64,000 nucleotides of DNA from Acinetobacter shaoyimingii (lineage in GTDB: Bacteria > Pseudomonadota > Gammaproteobacteria > Pseudomonadales > Moraxellaceae). The stretch covers positions 2,666,001-2,730,000 of the forward strand of contig NZ_CP049801.1 of NCBI RefSeq assembly GCF_011578045.1, written 5' to 3'. Each line of letters opens with the position of its first letter. Position 1 is the stretch's first letter. Under the pieces are notes generated by a model. It was not told where the DNA came from, did no database searches, and was given only the letters and a program-made list of their open reading frames with translations. Of the stretch, positions 1-9,165 are shown piece after piece. The translations under genes were made by a program, and so were the position numbers.

Positions 1-294
1 TTGAATAGGTAAAAATGACAAAATAATCAGTATCGCGACAGTGAATATCTGTGTAGGGATAATCCAACTTCTATAGTGCCCAAATGCCGAACTCCCATAA
101 CGATCTACCCAGGGTGCCCATAGTACCTTCAATGCCCACGGCGCCATGAGTAAACCAAAACCACCAATATGTGTCAGCGATACGCCTTGAGCCCGAAGAA
201 TCACAGGCAATGCATGAGTCATAAACCCTACAGGTAAGCCTTGCGCCCAATATAGTGAAAAAAGCAGCAGATAAACGTGAGACATTTTCAACAT
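1..294 (-). CDS. MFS permease, RhtX/FptX-like siderophore transporter (partial)
   Basis: This is the N-terminal 98 residues of a gene that runs off the left edge. The minus strand is open from an ATG at 294 to position 1. The protein starts MLKMSHVYLLLFSLYWAQGL and continues with LRAQGVSLTHIGG and WALKVLWAPWVDRYG. That pattern fits the first helices and the cytoplasmic loop of major facilitator permeases. The AQGLP start and the ALKVLWAPWVDR loop resemble the RhtX/FptX branch, single-protein inner-membrane importers of ferric siderophores. AmpG-like permeases share part of this signature, so the substrate is inferred. The gene is divergent from the acyltransferase at 496, and no Fur box was recognised between them. 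Confidence 0.55.
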   Translation of the reverse strand, partial: MLKMSHVYLLLFSLYWAQGLPVGFMTHALPVILRAQGVSLTHIGGFGLLMAPWALKVLWAPWVDRYGSSAFGHYRSWIIPTQIFTVAILIILSFLPIQ

Positions 295-495
295 ATCAAG
301 ACACTCAATTCAAGTAAAAATAGGCATAGACACAATATGAACCCCAACTCAATTTTATCTAATTTTCAATTTTTCATTGATCAATTTAAACATTTAATTA
401 TTTGCGTTAATGTTAGATAATCATACTGTTAAATTTGGCGATACTCCAAAGTATTCAAGTAAATAATATTTCCCTTTACATTGAAAGTTCAAAAG

Positions 496-1113
496 ATGAA
501 ACAGTCCTTCCCTCAATTGCCAGCCCAAGTTCCTGTACGAGGAACGCCGTTCAGCCGTAGTATTTTTAAAAAACTCTATTTAGCGCAAGGCTGGCAGTTT
601 GATGGTGATTTTCCAGATCTACCCAAAGCTGTTGCGATCATTTCACCACATACTTCAAATTATGATGGACTTTATGGCTTCTTGGCGATGCTTGGACTTG
701 GAATTAGTGTGACAGTTTTTGGCAAAGACAGTTTATTTAACACCCCACTCAAAGGCTTACTGAAATGGATGGGGGTGATTCCTGTCAAAAGAGATACACC
801 TCAAGGACTGACCAAACAGATTATCGACGTGATTCAATCTAAAGATAAAATTTGGATTGCACTGGCGCCTGAAGGCACACGAAAAAGCCCCGAGCATATT
901 CGTAGCGGATTTTGGCATATTGCTAAAGGTGCAAATATTCCCATTGTCATGTTTGCATTGGACTACAAAAACAAAGCCATTCACTGTTTGGGTGTTGTCC
1001 ATCCAACAGATAACTATGAACATGATCTTGAAATGATCTTGAGACATTATCAAGGTAAGTTTTATCCTAAAAACATGCAGCGCTTAGCCAAACCATTGAA
1101 GAAACTTTTGTAA
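496..1113 (+). CDS. 1-acyl-sn-glycerol-3-phosphate acyltransferase-like protein (PlsC family)
   Basis: The protein is about 205 residues and carries the two hallmark blocks of PlsC-type acyltransferases. The HX4D catalytic motif is HTSNYD, and the glycerol-phosphate binding block is APEGTR. Between them lies GVIPVKRD, also typical. Such enzymes move an acyl chain onto lysophosphatidate or a related lysolipid at the inner membrane. The protein is short and has no clear membrane helix, which fits the small soluble-looking subfamily found in many Proteobacteria. The frame is open from a TTG at 481. I chose the ATG at 496, but neither has a convincing ribosome binding site. A patatin-like lipoprotein follows on the same strand after about 90 bases, so the two may share a lipid-remodelling role. 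Confidence 0.75.
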   Translation: MKQSFPQLPAQVPVRGTPFSRSIFKKLYLAQGWQFDGDFPDLPKAVAIISPHTSNYDGLYGFLAMLGLGISVTVFGKDSLFNTPLKGLLKWMGVIPVKRDTPQGLTKQIIDVIQSKDKIWIALAPEGTRKSPEHIRSGFWHIAKGANIPIVMFALDYKNKAIHCLGVVHPTDNYEHDLEMILRHYQGKFYPKNMQRLAKPLKKLL

Positions 1114-1199
1114 TTCATTTTTAAATGTGCTGGAAAAATTGCTGACAATCTGTTCAGATATACATCAATTACAATGATGATATTTAAAGATTGTCACTT

Positions 1200-2129
1200 A
1201 TGTTTATTCCCTCTTTTTATAAAAAAATTACACTGATTGGCTTACTTACCCTCAGCTTTGTCGGTTGTGATAAAGCCACTCAAACACCAACAACAACGAC
1301 TCCAATTAAAGCACGCGAACCTGTCATTGCCATTGCATTGGGTGGCGGTGGGGCTAAAGGCTTTGCTCACATTGGCGTTCTGAAAGTTTTAGAGTCTCAT
1401 GGTATTAAACCCAAAATTGTTACAGGTACCAGTGCAGGAAGTTTCGTCGGCAGTATCTATGCCAGTGGCAAATCCCCTTATCAACTCCAACAAATTGCGC
1501 AGACCTTAAAAGAGTCAGATATTCGAGATTTGACCTTGAGTAGCCAAGGTGTGGTATTGGGTCAAAAATTACAAGACTATGTTAACCGTCAAGTGACCAA
1601 TAAACCGATTGAACAATTTCCGATACGTTTTGCCGCTGTGGCAACAAGACTCGACTCAGGTAAACGTGCCGATTTTATTAAAGGTAATACAGGTCAAGCT
1701 GTACGTGCTTCTTGCAGTATTCCAAATGTCTTTGTCCCAGCCACCATTGGTCAGCATAAATATGTCGATGGTGGATTGGTAAGCCCTATACCAGTACAAA
1801 CTGCCAAAGATATGGGCGCAGATATTGTTATTGCGGTTGATATCTCTGCACGTCCAGTCGGTGATAAACCTTTAAGCATGTGGGGACTCTTGGATCAAAC
1901 CATCAATATTATGGGACAACAGAGTATAAATAATGAACTGAATCAAGCCCAAGTGGTGATTCAACCCAAAGTTGGACATTTAGGAACACTCGATTTGAAG
2001 TCTAGCAATCAAGCGATTCTTGAAGGTGAAAAAGCCGCACAGTTAAAAATTAAATCGATCGAAACTGCAATTCACAATTTTAAAAAATCCCCTGCTGCAT
2101 TTAAACCTGCACCACGAGGAAAAATTTAA
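1200..2129 (+). CDS. Patatin-like phospholipase, lipoprotein
   Basis: The patatin fold is shown by the oxyanion loop GGGGAKGFAHIG, the nucleophile elbow GTSAGS (GXSXG, catalytic serine) and the DGG motif carrying the dyad aspartate in YVDGGLVSPIP. The N-terminus is a hydrophobic leader ending in a lipobox (LSFVGC), so the enzyme is probably exported and lipid-anchored. Patatins hydrolyse acyl esters of phospholipids or other lipids. The frame also opens at a TTG at 1191, but ATG 1200 gives a cleaner start. The length of about 309 residues suits the RssA-like bacterial group. A close paralogue with the same leader and domain order lies at 51714-52709. Confidence 0.85.
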   Translation: MFIPSFYKKITLIGLLTLSFVGCDKATQTPTTTTPIKAREPVIAIALGGGGAKGFAHIGVLKVLESHGIKPKIVTGTSAGSFVGSIYASGKSPYQLQQIAQTLKESDIRDLTLSSQGVVLGQKLQDYVNRQVTNKPIEQFPIRFAAVATRLDSGKRADFIKGNTGQAVRASCSIPNVFVPATIGQHKYVDGGLVSPIPVQTAKDMGADIVIAVDISARPVGDKPLSMWGLLDQTINIMGQQSINNELNQAQVVIQPKVGHLGTLDLKSSNQAILEGEKAAQLKIKSIETAIHNFKKSPAAFKPAPRGKI

Positions 2130-2255
2130 ATACATTTACTTCAATCATTTATGACATTTTGATGTGCAGAAATGCATTTCTCTGTTACAGTGGGCACAAC
2201 ACTTAGCTAGCTAAGTCAATGAAATTACAAAGAATCATAATGATTAGAGAGCGTA

Positions 2256-2732
2256 ATGATGAATTTAGTGATTGAACCTTGGCATTGGTTCGTTTTAGGT
2301 ACTGTGCTTATTATCTCTGAGTTATTTATACCCGCTTTCGCTGCACTGTGGTTTGGTCTTGCTGCACTGGTCGTTGGTATTTTATTGTGGGTTTTCCCAG
2401 AGATGAACCTTGGTTTACAGTTGATAATCTGGGGAATATTATCCATTGTATGTACTTTACTTTGGTTTAAATATATTAAGCCTCGTGCAAATCGAGATAC
2501 ACAATCACAAATTGAGCGTGAAAATACCATTGGTAAAACAGGTATGGTCATACTTACGCATCTTGAACAAGATCATATTCGCGTGCGCTTTACGACCGCT
2601 GTTTTAGGGGCAGATGAATGGAACTGTCGCACGGTTTCCCCTGTACAAGTGGGTGATCGTGTACGCGTTATTGATATTCTTGACAATGAGTTACTTGTTC
2701 AACCTTACTCTACAACCACCACACCGTTGTAA
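2256..2732 (+). CDS. NfeD-like membrane protein
   Basis: The 158-residue protein has two or three N-terminal membrane segments (roughly residues 10-75, rich in Ile, Leu, Val and Trp). A C-terminal soluble part of about 70 residues contains GKTGMVILTHLEQD and VQVGDRVRVIDI. This is the small beta-barrel (OB-like) domain of short NfeD proteins, corresponding to E. coli YbbK. NfeD proteins are encoded beside SPFH/stomatin proteins and are thought to help organise membrane microdomains or protein quality control. That pairing holds here, with the SPFH gene starting 42 bases downstream on the same strand. The two are almost certainly co-transcribed. Confidence 0.85.
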   Translation: MMNLVIEPWHWFVLGTVLIISELFIPAFAALWFGLAALVVGILLWVFPEMNLGLQLIIWGILSIVCTLLWFKYIKPRANRDTQSQIERENTIGKTGMVILTHLEQDHIRVRFTTAVLGADEWNCRTVSPVQVGDRVRVIDILDNELLVQPYSTTTTPL

Positions 2733-2774
2733 AGTGAGTTTTCAGTTTAAAGATTATAAAAAGAGGGATTAACC

Positions 2775-3635
2775 ATGTCTGGTTTCGCAGTGGGTTTGGT
2801 GTTTTTTGCTTTTGTGGTATTTACCATTTTTAAAGGTGTCCGAATTGTACCTCAAGGCTATAAATGGATCGTACAACGCTGGGGCAAATATCAAGAAGTC
2901 TTGGATCCAGGACTGAATTTTATTATTCCTTATATTGATGAAGTTGCATATAAAGTCACCACCAAAGATATTGTTTTAGATATTCCATCTCAAGAAGTCA
3001 TTACGCGTGATAATGCAGTATTGGTAATGAATGCTGTGGCTTATATTAATATTGCGGCTCCTGCAAAAGCGGTTTATGGAATTGAAAATTATTCTTGGGC
3101 AATTCAAAACTTAGTCCAAACATCATTACGTTCAATTGTGGGCGAAATGGATCTAGATGATGCTTTGTCATCACGTGACCATATTAAAGCCAAACTCAAA
3201 ATTGCCATTTCAGATGATATATCTGATTGGGGTATTACTTTAAAAACAGTTGAAATTCAGGACATTCAACCTTCATCTACCATGCAATCTGCCATGGAAG
3301 CTCAGGCTGCTGCTGAACGTCAACGTCGTGCAACAGTTACGCGTGCAGATGGTGAAAAGCAAGCTGCGATTTTAGAAGCTGAAGGTCGCCTTGAAGCGTC
3401 ACGTCGTGATGCAGAAGCACAAGTCGTACTGGCTGAAGCATCTGAAAAAGCCATTCAAATGGTGACCAATGCTGTGGGCGATAAAGAAATTCCTGTGGCG
3501 TATTTATTGGGTGAACAATATGTCAAAGCCATGCAAGAAATGGCGAAATCCAACAATGCGAAAACTGTGGTTCTACCCGCTGACATTATGAACACCATCC
3601 GTGGTGTGATGGGGCGTACACCTCCAAATAGCTAA
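2775..3635 (+). CDS. SPFH/Band 7 (stomatin-like, paraslipin) protein, QmcA-like
   Basis: A single N-terminal membrane anchor (residues about 3-22) is followed by the Band 7 domain, with RIVPQGYKWIVQRWGKYQ, the block LDIPSQEVITRDNA and SLRSIVGEMDLDDALSSRD. A charged, alanine-rich coiled coil (AQAAAERQRRATVTRADGEKQ) begins near residue 175. The 286-residue length and domain order match QmcA/paraslipin scaffold proteins, which assemble into membrane-bound oligomers. A strong ribosome site, GAGGG, sits seven bases before the ATG. It forms a two-gene unit with the NfeD-like gene upstream and ends at a clear terminator hairpin at 3660-3690. Confidence 0.9.
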   Translation: MSGFAVGLVFFAFVVFTIFKGVRIVPQGYKWIVQRWGKYQEVLDPGLNFIIPYIDEVAYKVTTKDIVLDIPSQEVITRDNAVLVMNAVAYINIAAPAKAVYGIENYSWAIQNLVQTSLRSIVGEMDLDDALSSRDHIKAKLKIAISDDISDWGITLKTVEIQDIQPSSTMQSAMEAQAAAERQRRATVTRADGEKQAAILEAEGRLEASRRDAEAQVVLAEASEKAIQMVTNAVGDKEIPVAYLLGEQYVKAMQEMAKSNNAKTVVLPADIMNTIRGVMGRTPPNS

Positions 3636-3659
3636 TTTCAGCAATGAATAAAACAATTG

Positions 3660-3690
3660 AAAAGACAGCAAATGTGCTGTCTTTTTCTTT
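3660..3690 (+). terminator. Rho-independent terminator after the NfeD/SPFH pair
   Basis: The stem AAAGACAGCA pairs with TGCTGTCTTT across a 4-base loop and is followed by a T-rich run. It lies 25 bases after the SPFH stop codon. It also separates that unit from putP, whose longest open frame overlaps it. This is one reason to place the putP start further downstream. Confidence 0.85.
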
Positions 3691-3806
3691 TTAACATGAT
3701 CAAGCTTTTGAAATTGTCAGCATTTTTTTTTAAATTATGTTTAAATTTCGCATTAAATTTTAGATTTGTTCTTTCAATCTACTATCCACCTGTATATGGA
3801 TCACGT

Positions 3807-5300
3807 ATGAGCTCCCTAAATCCCACACTAATCACCTTTCTATTTTATATAGTCGCCATGGTTATCATTGGTTTAATAGCCTATCGTGCGACAACCAATT
3901 TTTCAGATTATATTTTAGGGGGACGACGTTTAGGCAGTTTCGTGACAGCACTTTCAGCAGGTGCTTCAGACATGAGTGGCTGGTTACTCATGGGACTCCC
4001 TGGAGCCATTTATCTGTCTGGCTTGTCTGAAATGTGGATCGCGATTGGTCTTATTTTAGGTGCATGGTTGAACTGGCTTTTGGTGGCTGGACGCTTACGT
4101 GTACATACTGAAGTACAGCACAATGCCCTCACCTTACCCGATTATTTTTCAAATCGATTCAATGATCAAAAGAAAGTTTTACGTATCGTATCTGCTTGTA
4201 TTATTCTAATTTTCTTTGCAATTTACTGTGCTTCTGGCATGGTGGCTGGTGCTCGTCTCTTTGAGAGCATGTTCCATTTTTCCTACACCACTGCCCTTTG
4301 GATTAGTGCAATTGCGACTATTAGCTACGTATTTGTAGGTGGATTCCTTGCTGTATCATGGACCGATACCATCCAAGCAGGCTTGATGATTTTTGCTTTG
4401 TTACTCACACCTGTTGTGACCATTCTCAGCTTCTCAGATTTGACTGAAGTCACTTTGGCACTCGAAGCTGCTCGTCCACAGGCCATGAATATTTTTGGTG
4501 ACTTAAGTGTCGTTGCGATTTTGTCATTACTGGCATGGGGCTTAGGTTACTTCGGTCAACCGCATATCTTAGTACGTTTCATGGCCGCAGACTCGGTTAA
4601 ATCTATTCCAAATGCACGTCGTATTGGTATGACTTGGATGATTTTGTGTCTAGGTGGTGCTGTGGCTGCTGGATTCTTTGGTATTGCATTTTTTCACGCC
4701 AACCCTGATCTCGCTGCAACTGTAAATGCCAATCCAGAAACCGTGTTTATGGAACTCACAAAGATTCTTTTTAATCCGTGGATTGCCGGTATTGTATTGG
4801 CAGCGATTTTAGCGGCAGTCATGAGTACGCTCAGTTGCCAACTTTTAGTCTGTTCGAGCACTTTGACAGAAGACTTTTACAAAGCCTTTATTCGTAAAAA
4901 TGCTTCACAAAAAGAATTGGTGTGGATAGGTCGTTTAATGGTGCTATTGATTGCGATTTTAGCCATTGTTCTTGCAGCGAATCCTGAATCGAAAGTACTG
5001 GGGCTTGTCGCATATGCATGGGCTGGTTTTGGCGCAGCATTTGGTCCACTGATTATTTTGTCATTATTCTGGAAACGCATGACTTTAAATGGTGCGCTTG
5101 CAGGTATGATCATTGGTGCTGTTATCGTCATTGTTTGGAAAAATTTCTTTGGTTATACAGGTCTATACGAAATTATTCCTGGCTTTATTTGCTCACTCAT
5201 TGCCATCATTGTGGTAAGTCTTGCAGACAAAGTACCCAATACAGATGTCACTGCCCGCTTTGATGAAGCAGATCGTTTATACAAAGATGCGTTTAAATAA
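3807..5300 (+). CDS. putP: Sodium/proline symporter PutP
   Basis: PutP is a sodium:solute symporter (SSS family) that brings in proline with sodium. The protein has about 13 hydrophobic helices. Recognisable family blocks are FSDYILGGRRLG, LSAGASDMSGWLLMGLPGA, the conserved GQPHILVRFMA and STLSCQLLVCSSTLTEDFYK. The frame opens at 3657, but that start lies inside the upstream terminator and adds an unrelated hydrophobic extension. The ATG at 3807 gives MSSLNPTLITF and 497 residues, close to the E. coli protein (502). It stands alone with a terminator behind it. No putA lies nearby in this window. Confidence 0.93.
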   Translation: MSSLNPTLITFLFYIVAMVIIGLIAYRATTNFSDYILGGRRLGSFVTALSAGASDMSGWLLMGLPGAIYLSGLSEMWIAIGLILGAWLNWLLVAGRLRVHTEVQHNALTLPDYFSNRFNDQKKVLRIVSACIILIFFAIYCASGMVAGARLFESMFHFSYTTALWISAIATISYVFVGGFLAVSWTDTIQAGLMIFALLLTPVVTILSFSDLTEVTLALEAARPQAMNIFGDLSVVAILSLLAWGLGYFGQPHILVRFMAADSVKSIPNARRIGMTWMILCLGGAVAAGFFGIAFFHANPDLAATVNANPETVFMELTKILFNPWIAGIVLAAILAAVMSTLSCQLLVCSSTLTEDFYKAFIRKNASQKELVWIGRLMVLLIAILAIVLAANPESKVLGLVAYAWAGFGAAFGPLIILSLFWKRMTLNGALAGMIIGAVIVIVWKNFFGYTGLYEIIPGFICSLIAIIVVSLADKVPNTDVTARFDEADRLYKDAFK

Positions 5301-5346
5301 TTGACTGCTAAAATAACAGTACGATTCAAAGCGAATAGCGATAAAA

Positions 5347-5373
5347 AAAGAGAACCTTAAGGTTCTCTTTTTA
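5347..5373 (+). terminator. Bidirectional terminator between putP and ispA
   Basis: The hairpin AAAGAGAACC/GGTTCTCTTT has a TTAA loop, with an A-tract on the left and a T-tract on the right. It can stop putP transcripts and, read on the minus strand, ispA transcripts. Confidence 0.85.
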
Positions 5374-5424
5374 CTTTATAACATTTTCATTTAATCAATA
5401 TTTCAAGTTGATATGGTCTTGAAA

Positions 5425-6336
5425 TTAATTTTTACGGGACAATAAAAATGTTGAAATTTCATTCAGCTCACGAGCTTGATCACCAAAATATGCCAAAGCT
5501 TGAAACGCTTGATCATGCAATTGCTGTGCATAATTCTTCGCACCTTGCAAACCCATTAGCGCTGGATAAGTAGATTTATCCACTTGTTCGTCTTTACCGG
5601 CTGTTTTCCCTAACGTTTCAGTATCTGAAATCACATCCAAAATATCATCTTGTACCTGAAAAGCTAAACCAATGGCCTGCCCAAACTCACGTAACTTTGG
5701 AATGGCTTGATCTGTACCTTCAAACACGGTGACAGCTGCCATCATAATGGCTGCCTGCATCAGTGCACCTGTCTTATTGCGATGGATATTTTCAAGTGCA
5801 GCTTGATCGACATGTTTGCCTTCAGCTTGAATATCGAGGACTTGTCCTGCCACCATTTTAGAACTTGAAGTGGCTAATATTTGCATTTGTTTTAAAACAA
5901 TTTTGGCATCCACAGCCACTTGGGTATCAAACAGCCGACTACCCAATACTTCAAATGCCATAGACTGTAAAACATCACCTGCAAGCAATGCTGTATCTTC
6001 ACCAAATGCAGCATGGCATGTGGGCTGACCACGTCGAATTAAATCATTATCCATACAGGGTAAATCATCATGGGCCAACGAATAGCAGTGAATCAACTCA
6101 ACTGCAACCGCAGCACGTCTAACCGCTGCATAGTGAGGATGATTTGGCTTCAAATGAGATGTTGCATAACACAAAGCTGGACGGACACGTTTTCCGCCTA
6201 ACATCACTGCATGATAAACGGCACTTTTTAGAGGCTCAGGTAAAGAAAAAGCATCTAAAGCAAATTTCAAATCTTGTCTGATTTGTTCTTGAGCTTGCTT
6301 TAAAATTTCAGTATTTACTTGCAGAATTGATGTCAC
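5425..6336 (-). CDS. ispA: Farnesyl diphosphate synthase IspA
   Basis: This is a trans-prenyltransferase that builds C15 farnesyl diphosphate from isopentenyl diphosphate and dimethylallyl/geranyl diphosphate. The first aspartate-rich motif is DDLPCMDND (residues about 90-98) and the second is QVQDDILD (near 225). Also present are GGKRVRP and the conserved GKTAGKD. The length (303) matches bacterial short-chain IspA. It starts at GTG with a GAGG ribosome site a few bases upstream. The product feeds ubiquinone, undecaprenyl phosphate and haem O synthesis. No dxs or xseB lies beside it, unlike the E. coli arrangement. Confidence 0.93.
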   Translation of the reverse strand: MTSILQVNTEILKQAQEQIRQDLKFALDAFSLPEPLKSAVYHAVMLGGKRVRPALCYATSHLKPNHPHYAAVRRAAVAVELIHCYSLAHDDLPCMDNDLIRRGQPTCHAAFGEDTALLAGDVLQSMAFEVLGSRLFDTQVAVDAKIVLKQMQILATSSSKMVAGQVLDIQAEGKHVDQAALENIHRNKTGALMQAAIMMAAVTVFEGTDQAIPKLREFGQAIGLAFQVQDDILDVISDTETLGKTAGKDEQVDKSTYPALMGLQGAKNYAQQLHDQAFQALAYFGDQARELNEISTFLLSRKN

Positions 6337-6450
6337 TATGGCCTCGAAATTTTATATTGATCCGCTATCAATAAAACGAATACGACATGGAGTGTCTATA
6401 TTCTACATCGAATAGCAAAAACACTCATCTCATTAATGACTGTTTCGCGT

Positions 6451-7407
6451 TTAATCCAAAACAAAAATCGAATTTTTACCCTGTGACTTGGCTTGTTGTA
6501 CCGCAATATCTATTTGTTCAATAATATCGAGCTCATTAAAATTGTTGTGTGCTTGAGGGTGATAAATCCCAATTGAAATCGTGAGTATTTCCTCAGAATC
6601 TGCTTCAAAACGAATATTTTCTTTCATCATTTTATGGCGCAGTCGCTCTGCCACTGTTAATGCTGACCAAGGGGTGCATTTTTCTAAAACAACGACAAAA
6701 CTGGCAGAATTTAGACGATACAAAATTGCATTATCTTGTGCAATTTCGTCATGAAACAGTTGCGCAATAGAAGTGAGTAATTCATCTCCATAGGTATAAC
6801 TATTGAGTTGATTAAACTTTTTAAAATCATCCAAATCAATTTTCAAGAAAGAATAATTTTCCCGTTTTGTACCGACAAAGTTTTGCTTTAAAAATCGCTC
6901 TAGAGCCCTTCTATTATTCACACCAGTCGTTTGGTCAATATACAAATGATCATGTAATTTTTGATTATTTTGGATCAACACACGTTCACGACGCTTTAAT
7001 CGTGTGACATCTGTACACACCACAATCACTGCAATTAATTTACGATCGACATCTCTTAAGGATTTAAAATTTAAAATATAAAAGTGACCCTTAGAATAAA
7101 ACTCATTTTCGACCAGCTGCAGATGGCTCTGACTCTTAAAATCATTCAAAGCCTCAATATAATAAGCATGCACGACCGTTGATACAGAACTGAGTTTTTT
7201 ACCCATTAAGTACAATGCATCACTTTCATAAATGTCAGCAAAATTTTGGTTAATTCCTAGAAATATACCTTCATTTTCGATGATCGCGATGGGAATAGGC
7301 AATTTAGAAATGAAAGAGACGAGTTCTAACTTTTCAGCACCTTGTAGGACGTCTAAAAACTTTTGGTCATCAAATAAATCATCAAATTTGTGTTGTGATT
7401 TTTCCAT
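6451..7407 (-). CDS. PAS-GGDEF protein with degenerate (NSASF) active site
   Basis: Residues about 35-135 look like a PAS sensor domain (PIPIAIIENEGIFLGINQNFADIY). They are followed by a short linker helix and a GGDEF fold from about residue 155: TTGVNNRRALERFL, then KIDLDDFKKFNQLNSYTYGDELL, then SIGIYHP and a GKNSIFVLD end. The signature itself, expected after ILYRL, reads NSASF (residues 233-237) in place of GGDEF. No RxxD inhibitory site is visible. The protein is therefore probably not a diguanylate cyclase but may bind a ligand or partner. The start ATG has a GAGGTGG ribosome site. No EAL domain or membrane segment is visible. Confidence 0.85.
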   Translation of the reverse strand: MEKSQHKFDDLFDDQKFLDVLQGAEKLELVSFISKLPIPIAIIENEGIFLGINQNFADIYESDALYLMGKKLSSVSTVVHAYYIEALNDFKSQSHLQLVENEFYSKGHFYILNFKSLRDVDRKLIAVIVVCTDVTRLKRRERVLIQNNQKLHDHLYIDQTTGVNNRRALERFLKQNFVGTKRENYSFLKIDLDDFKKFNQLNSYTYGDELLTSIAQLFHDEIAQDNAILYRLNSASFVVVLEKCTPWSALTVAERLRHKMMKENIRFEADSEEILTISIGIYHPQAHNNFNELDIIEQIDIAVQQAKSQGKNSIFVLD

Positions 7408-7623
7408 TCAACCACCTCAATAGCTATCATTTTTTTGCTGATGAATGAGCACTCAATTTTCCCTAATCATTGATATTTTATTCGACCAACACGACACATT
7501 TCACTTAGTTGAAATATAACATGAACCAATAAGCAATAATATGCACAAAATTACAATTTTATCTTATATTTATTTAATTTTTTGCCATTAATTTTTAGCA
7601 AAAATAACCCTTTTTTTTGTGTA

Positions 7624-7652
7624 AAAACCTCCATATGAAATAGAGGTTTATT
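7624..7652 (-). terminator. Terminator downstream of prpF
   Basis: Read on the minus strand, AAACCTC pairs with GAGGTTT around a short loop, followed by TTTTAC and then a long T-run. It lies just after the prpF stop codon at 7669. Confidence 0.75.
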
Positions 7653-7668
7653 TTTAAAACATTTTTAT

Positions 7669-8856
7669 TTAGAAACAATCGGCAGGTACACGAACCCAAC
7701 CTTCCATCAGTACACGTGCACTTCGACTCATGATGGCTTTTTGTACCACCCACTGCCCATTTTCAATGGTCGCTTGCGCTCCAACTCTTAAAGTTCCAGA
7801 TGGATGTCCAAAACGTACCGCTTCACGATCTTGCCCTCCCGCAGCAAGATTGACCAATGTTCCTGGAATGGCAGCAGCCGTTCCAATTGCAACCGCCGCT
7901 GTTCCCATCATGGCGTGATGCAATTTGCCCATAGATAATGCACGAACCAATAAATCGACATCAGTTTCATGGACATCTTTACCACTTGAAGATTGATAAG
8001 ACTTTGGTGGCGATACAAAGGCAACTTTAGGCGTATGTTGGCGGCTTTTGGCTTCTGAAATATCTGAGATTAAACCCATTTTCAGTGCACCATAAGCACG
8101 AATGGTTTCAAAACGCTTTAATGCAGCATCGTCATTATTAATCTGATCTTGTAACTCAGTTCCTGTGTAGCCAATATCTTCTGCATTTAAAAAAATAGTT
8201 GGAATACCAGCATTAATCATGGTCACTTTAAAAGTACCAATGTCTGGGACAGTCAGTTCATCAAACACATTGCCTGTAGGAAACATAGATCCACCCTCTT
8301 CACCATCATCGGCTGGATCTAAAAATTCAATCTGAACTTCAGCTGCTGGGAATGTCACACCATCCAGCTCAAAATTACCTGTTTCTTGGACCTCGCCATT
8401 GGTCACAGGTACATGCGCAATAATGGTTTTTTGAATATTGGCTTGCCAAATACGCACCGTACACAAGCCATTTTCAGGAATACGTGCTGAATCAATCAAG
8501 CCATTACTGATGGCAAAAGAACCCACAGCAGCTGTTAAATTTCCGCAATTACCACTCCAATCGACAAATGCTTTATCAATCGAAACTTGACCAAATAAAT
8601 AGTCAACATCATGATCAGGTTGTGAACTTTTAGACAAAATGACTGTTTTACTGGTACTTGAGGTTGCTCCACCCATACCATCAATTTGTTTGCCATAAGG
8701 ATCTGGACTGCCAATTACACGTAATAACAAATCATCTCGTGCTTGACCTGCAACTTGTGCTCGCTCAGGAAGATCATCTAACTTAAAAAAAACACCTTTA
8801 CTTGTTCCACCGCGCATATATGTTGCAGGGATTTTAATTTGTGCAGCAAAGCTCAT
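7669..8856 (-). CDS. prpF: 2-methylaconitate isomerase PrpF (AcnD accessory protein)
   Basis: The 395-residue protein starts with the PrpF signature IPATYMRGGTSKGVFFKLDD. It also contains GSPDPYGKQIDGMGGATSSTSK, DWSGNCGNLTAAVG and SMGKLHHAMMGTAAVAIGTA. PrpF has a diaminopimelate-epimerase-like fold and isomerises trans- to cis-2-methylaconitate. This lets the AcnD route of the methylcitrate cycle oxidise propionate. The match runs the full length, so it fits PrpF better than the related oxalomesaconate tautomerases. Its usual neighbours prpB, prpC and acnD are not here: an aromatic amino acid permease is divergent on one side and a PAS-GGDEF gene lies on the other. Confidence 0.85.
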   Translation of the reverse strand: MSFAAQIKIPATYMRGGTSKGVFFKLDDLPERAQVAGQARDDLLLRVIGSPDPYGKQIDGMGGATSSTSKTVILSKSSQPDHDVDYLFGQVSIDKAFVDWSGNCGNLTAAVGSFAISNGLIDSARIPENGLCTVRIWQANIQKTIIAHVPVTNGEVQETGNFELDGVTFPAAEVQIEFLDPADDGEEGGSMFPTGNVFDELTVPDIGTFKVTMINAGIPTIFLNAEDIGYTGTELQDQINNDDAALKRFETIRAYGALKMGLISDISEAKSRQHTPKVAFVSPPKSYQSSSGKDVHETDVDLLVRALSMGKLHHAMMGTAAVAIGTAAAIPGTLVNLAAGGQDREAVRFGHPSGTLRVGAQATIENGQWVVQKAIMSRSARVLMEGWVRVPADCF

Positions 8857-9165
8857 TGTTATTTCATTCCTTTAGACTTCTTTGTTCAGTTCAACTTTTT
8901 TGATATTGCCATCATATCTTGTGCTTATACAAAAGTATTGACCACAGGACTTAAGTATAAAAAATATTCTAAAAAACGCTTTTATAAAAATTAATTTTTC
9001 ACTTCTTTGTCTGAAATATAATTAAGTTGATGTTTCTTTAATAAAAAACTGATAAAAAATATTTTTCAAATGATTTTGTATGCGGATCACTCATCAGATT
9101 CTCTAGGCTAATGGTTTTCTATACATTACAATCTCAAAAATTAATTCATTGTCGGGCAACGTAAT
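8857..9165. other. Divergent intergenic region prpF/aroP-like permease
   Basis: This 309-base AT-rich spacer separates two divergent genes and must hold promoters for both. I see no riboswitch-like structure, no strong palindrome and no small open frame with a good ribosome site. Confidence 0.5.

Noticed and set aside
3657..3806. N-terminal extension of putP by 50 codons
   Set aside because: It begins inside the upstream terminator and does not resemble the PutP start. ATG 3807 gives the normal length.
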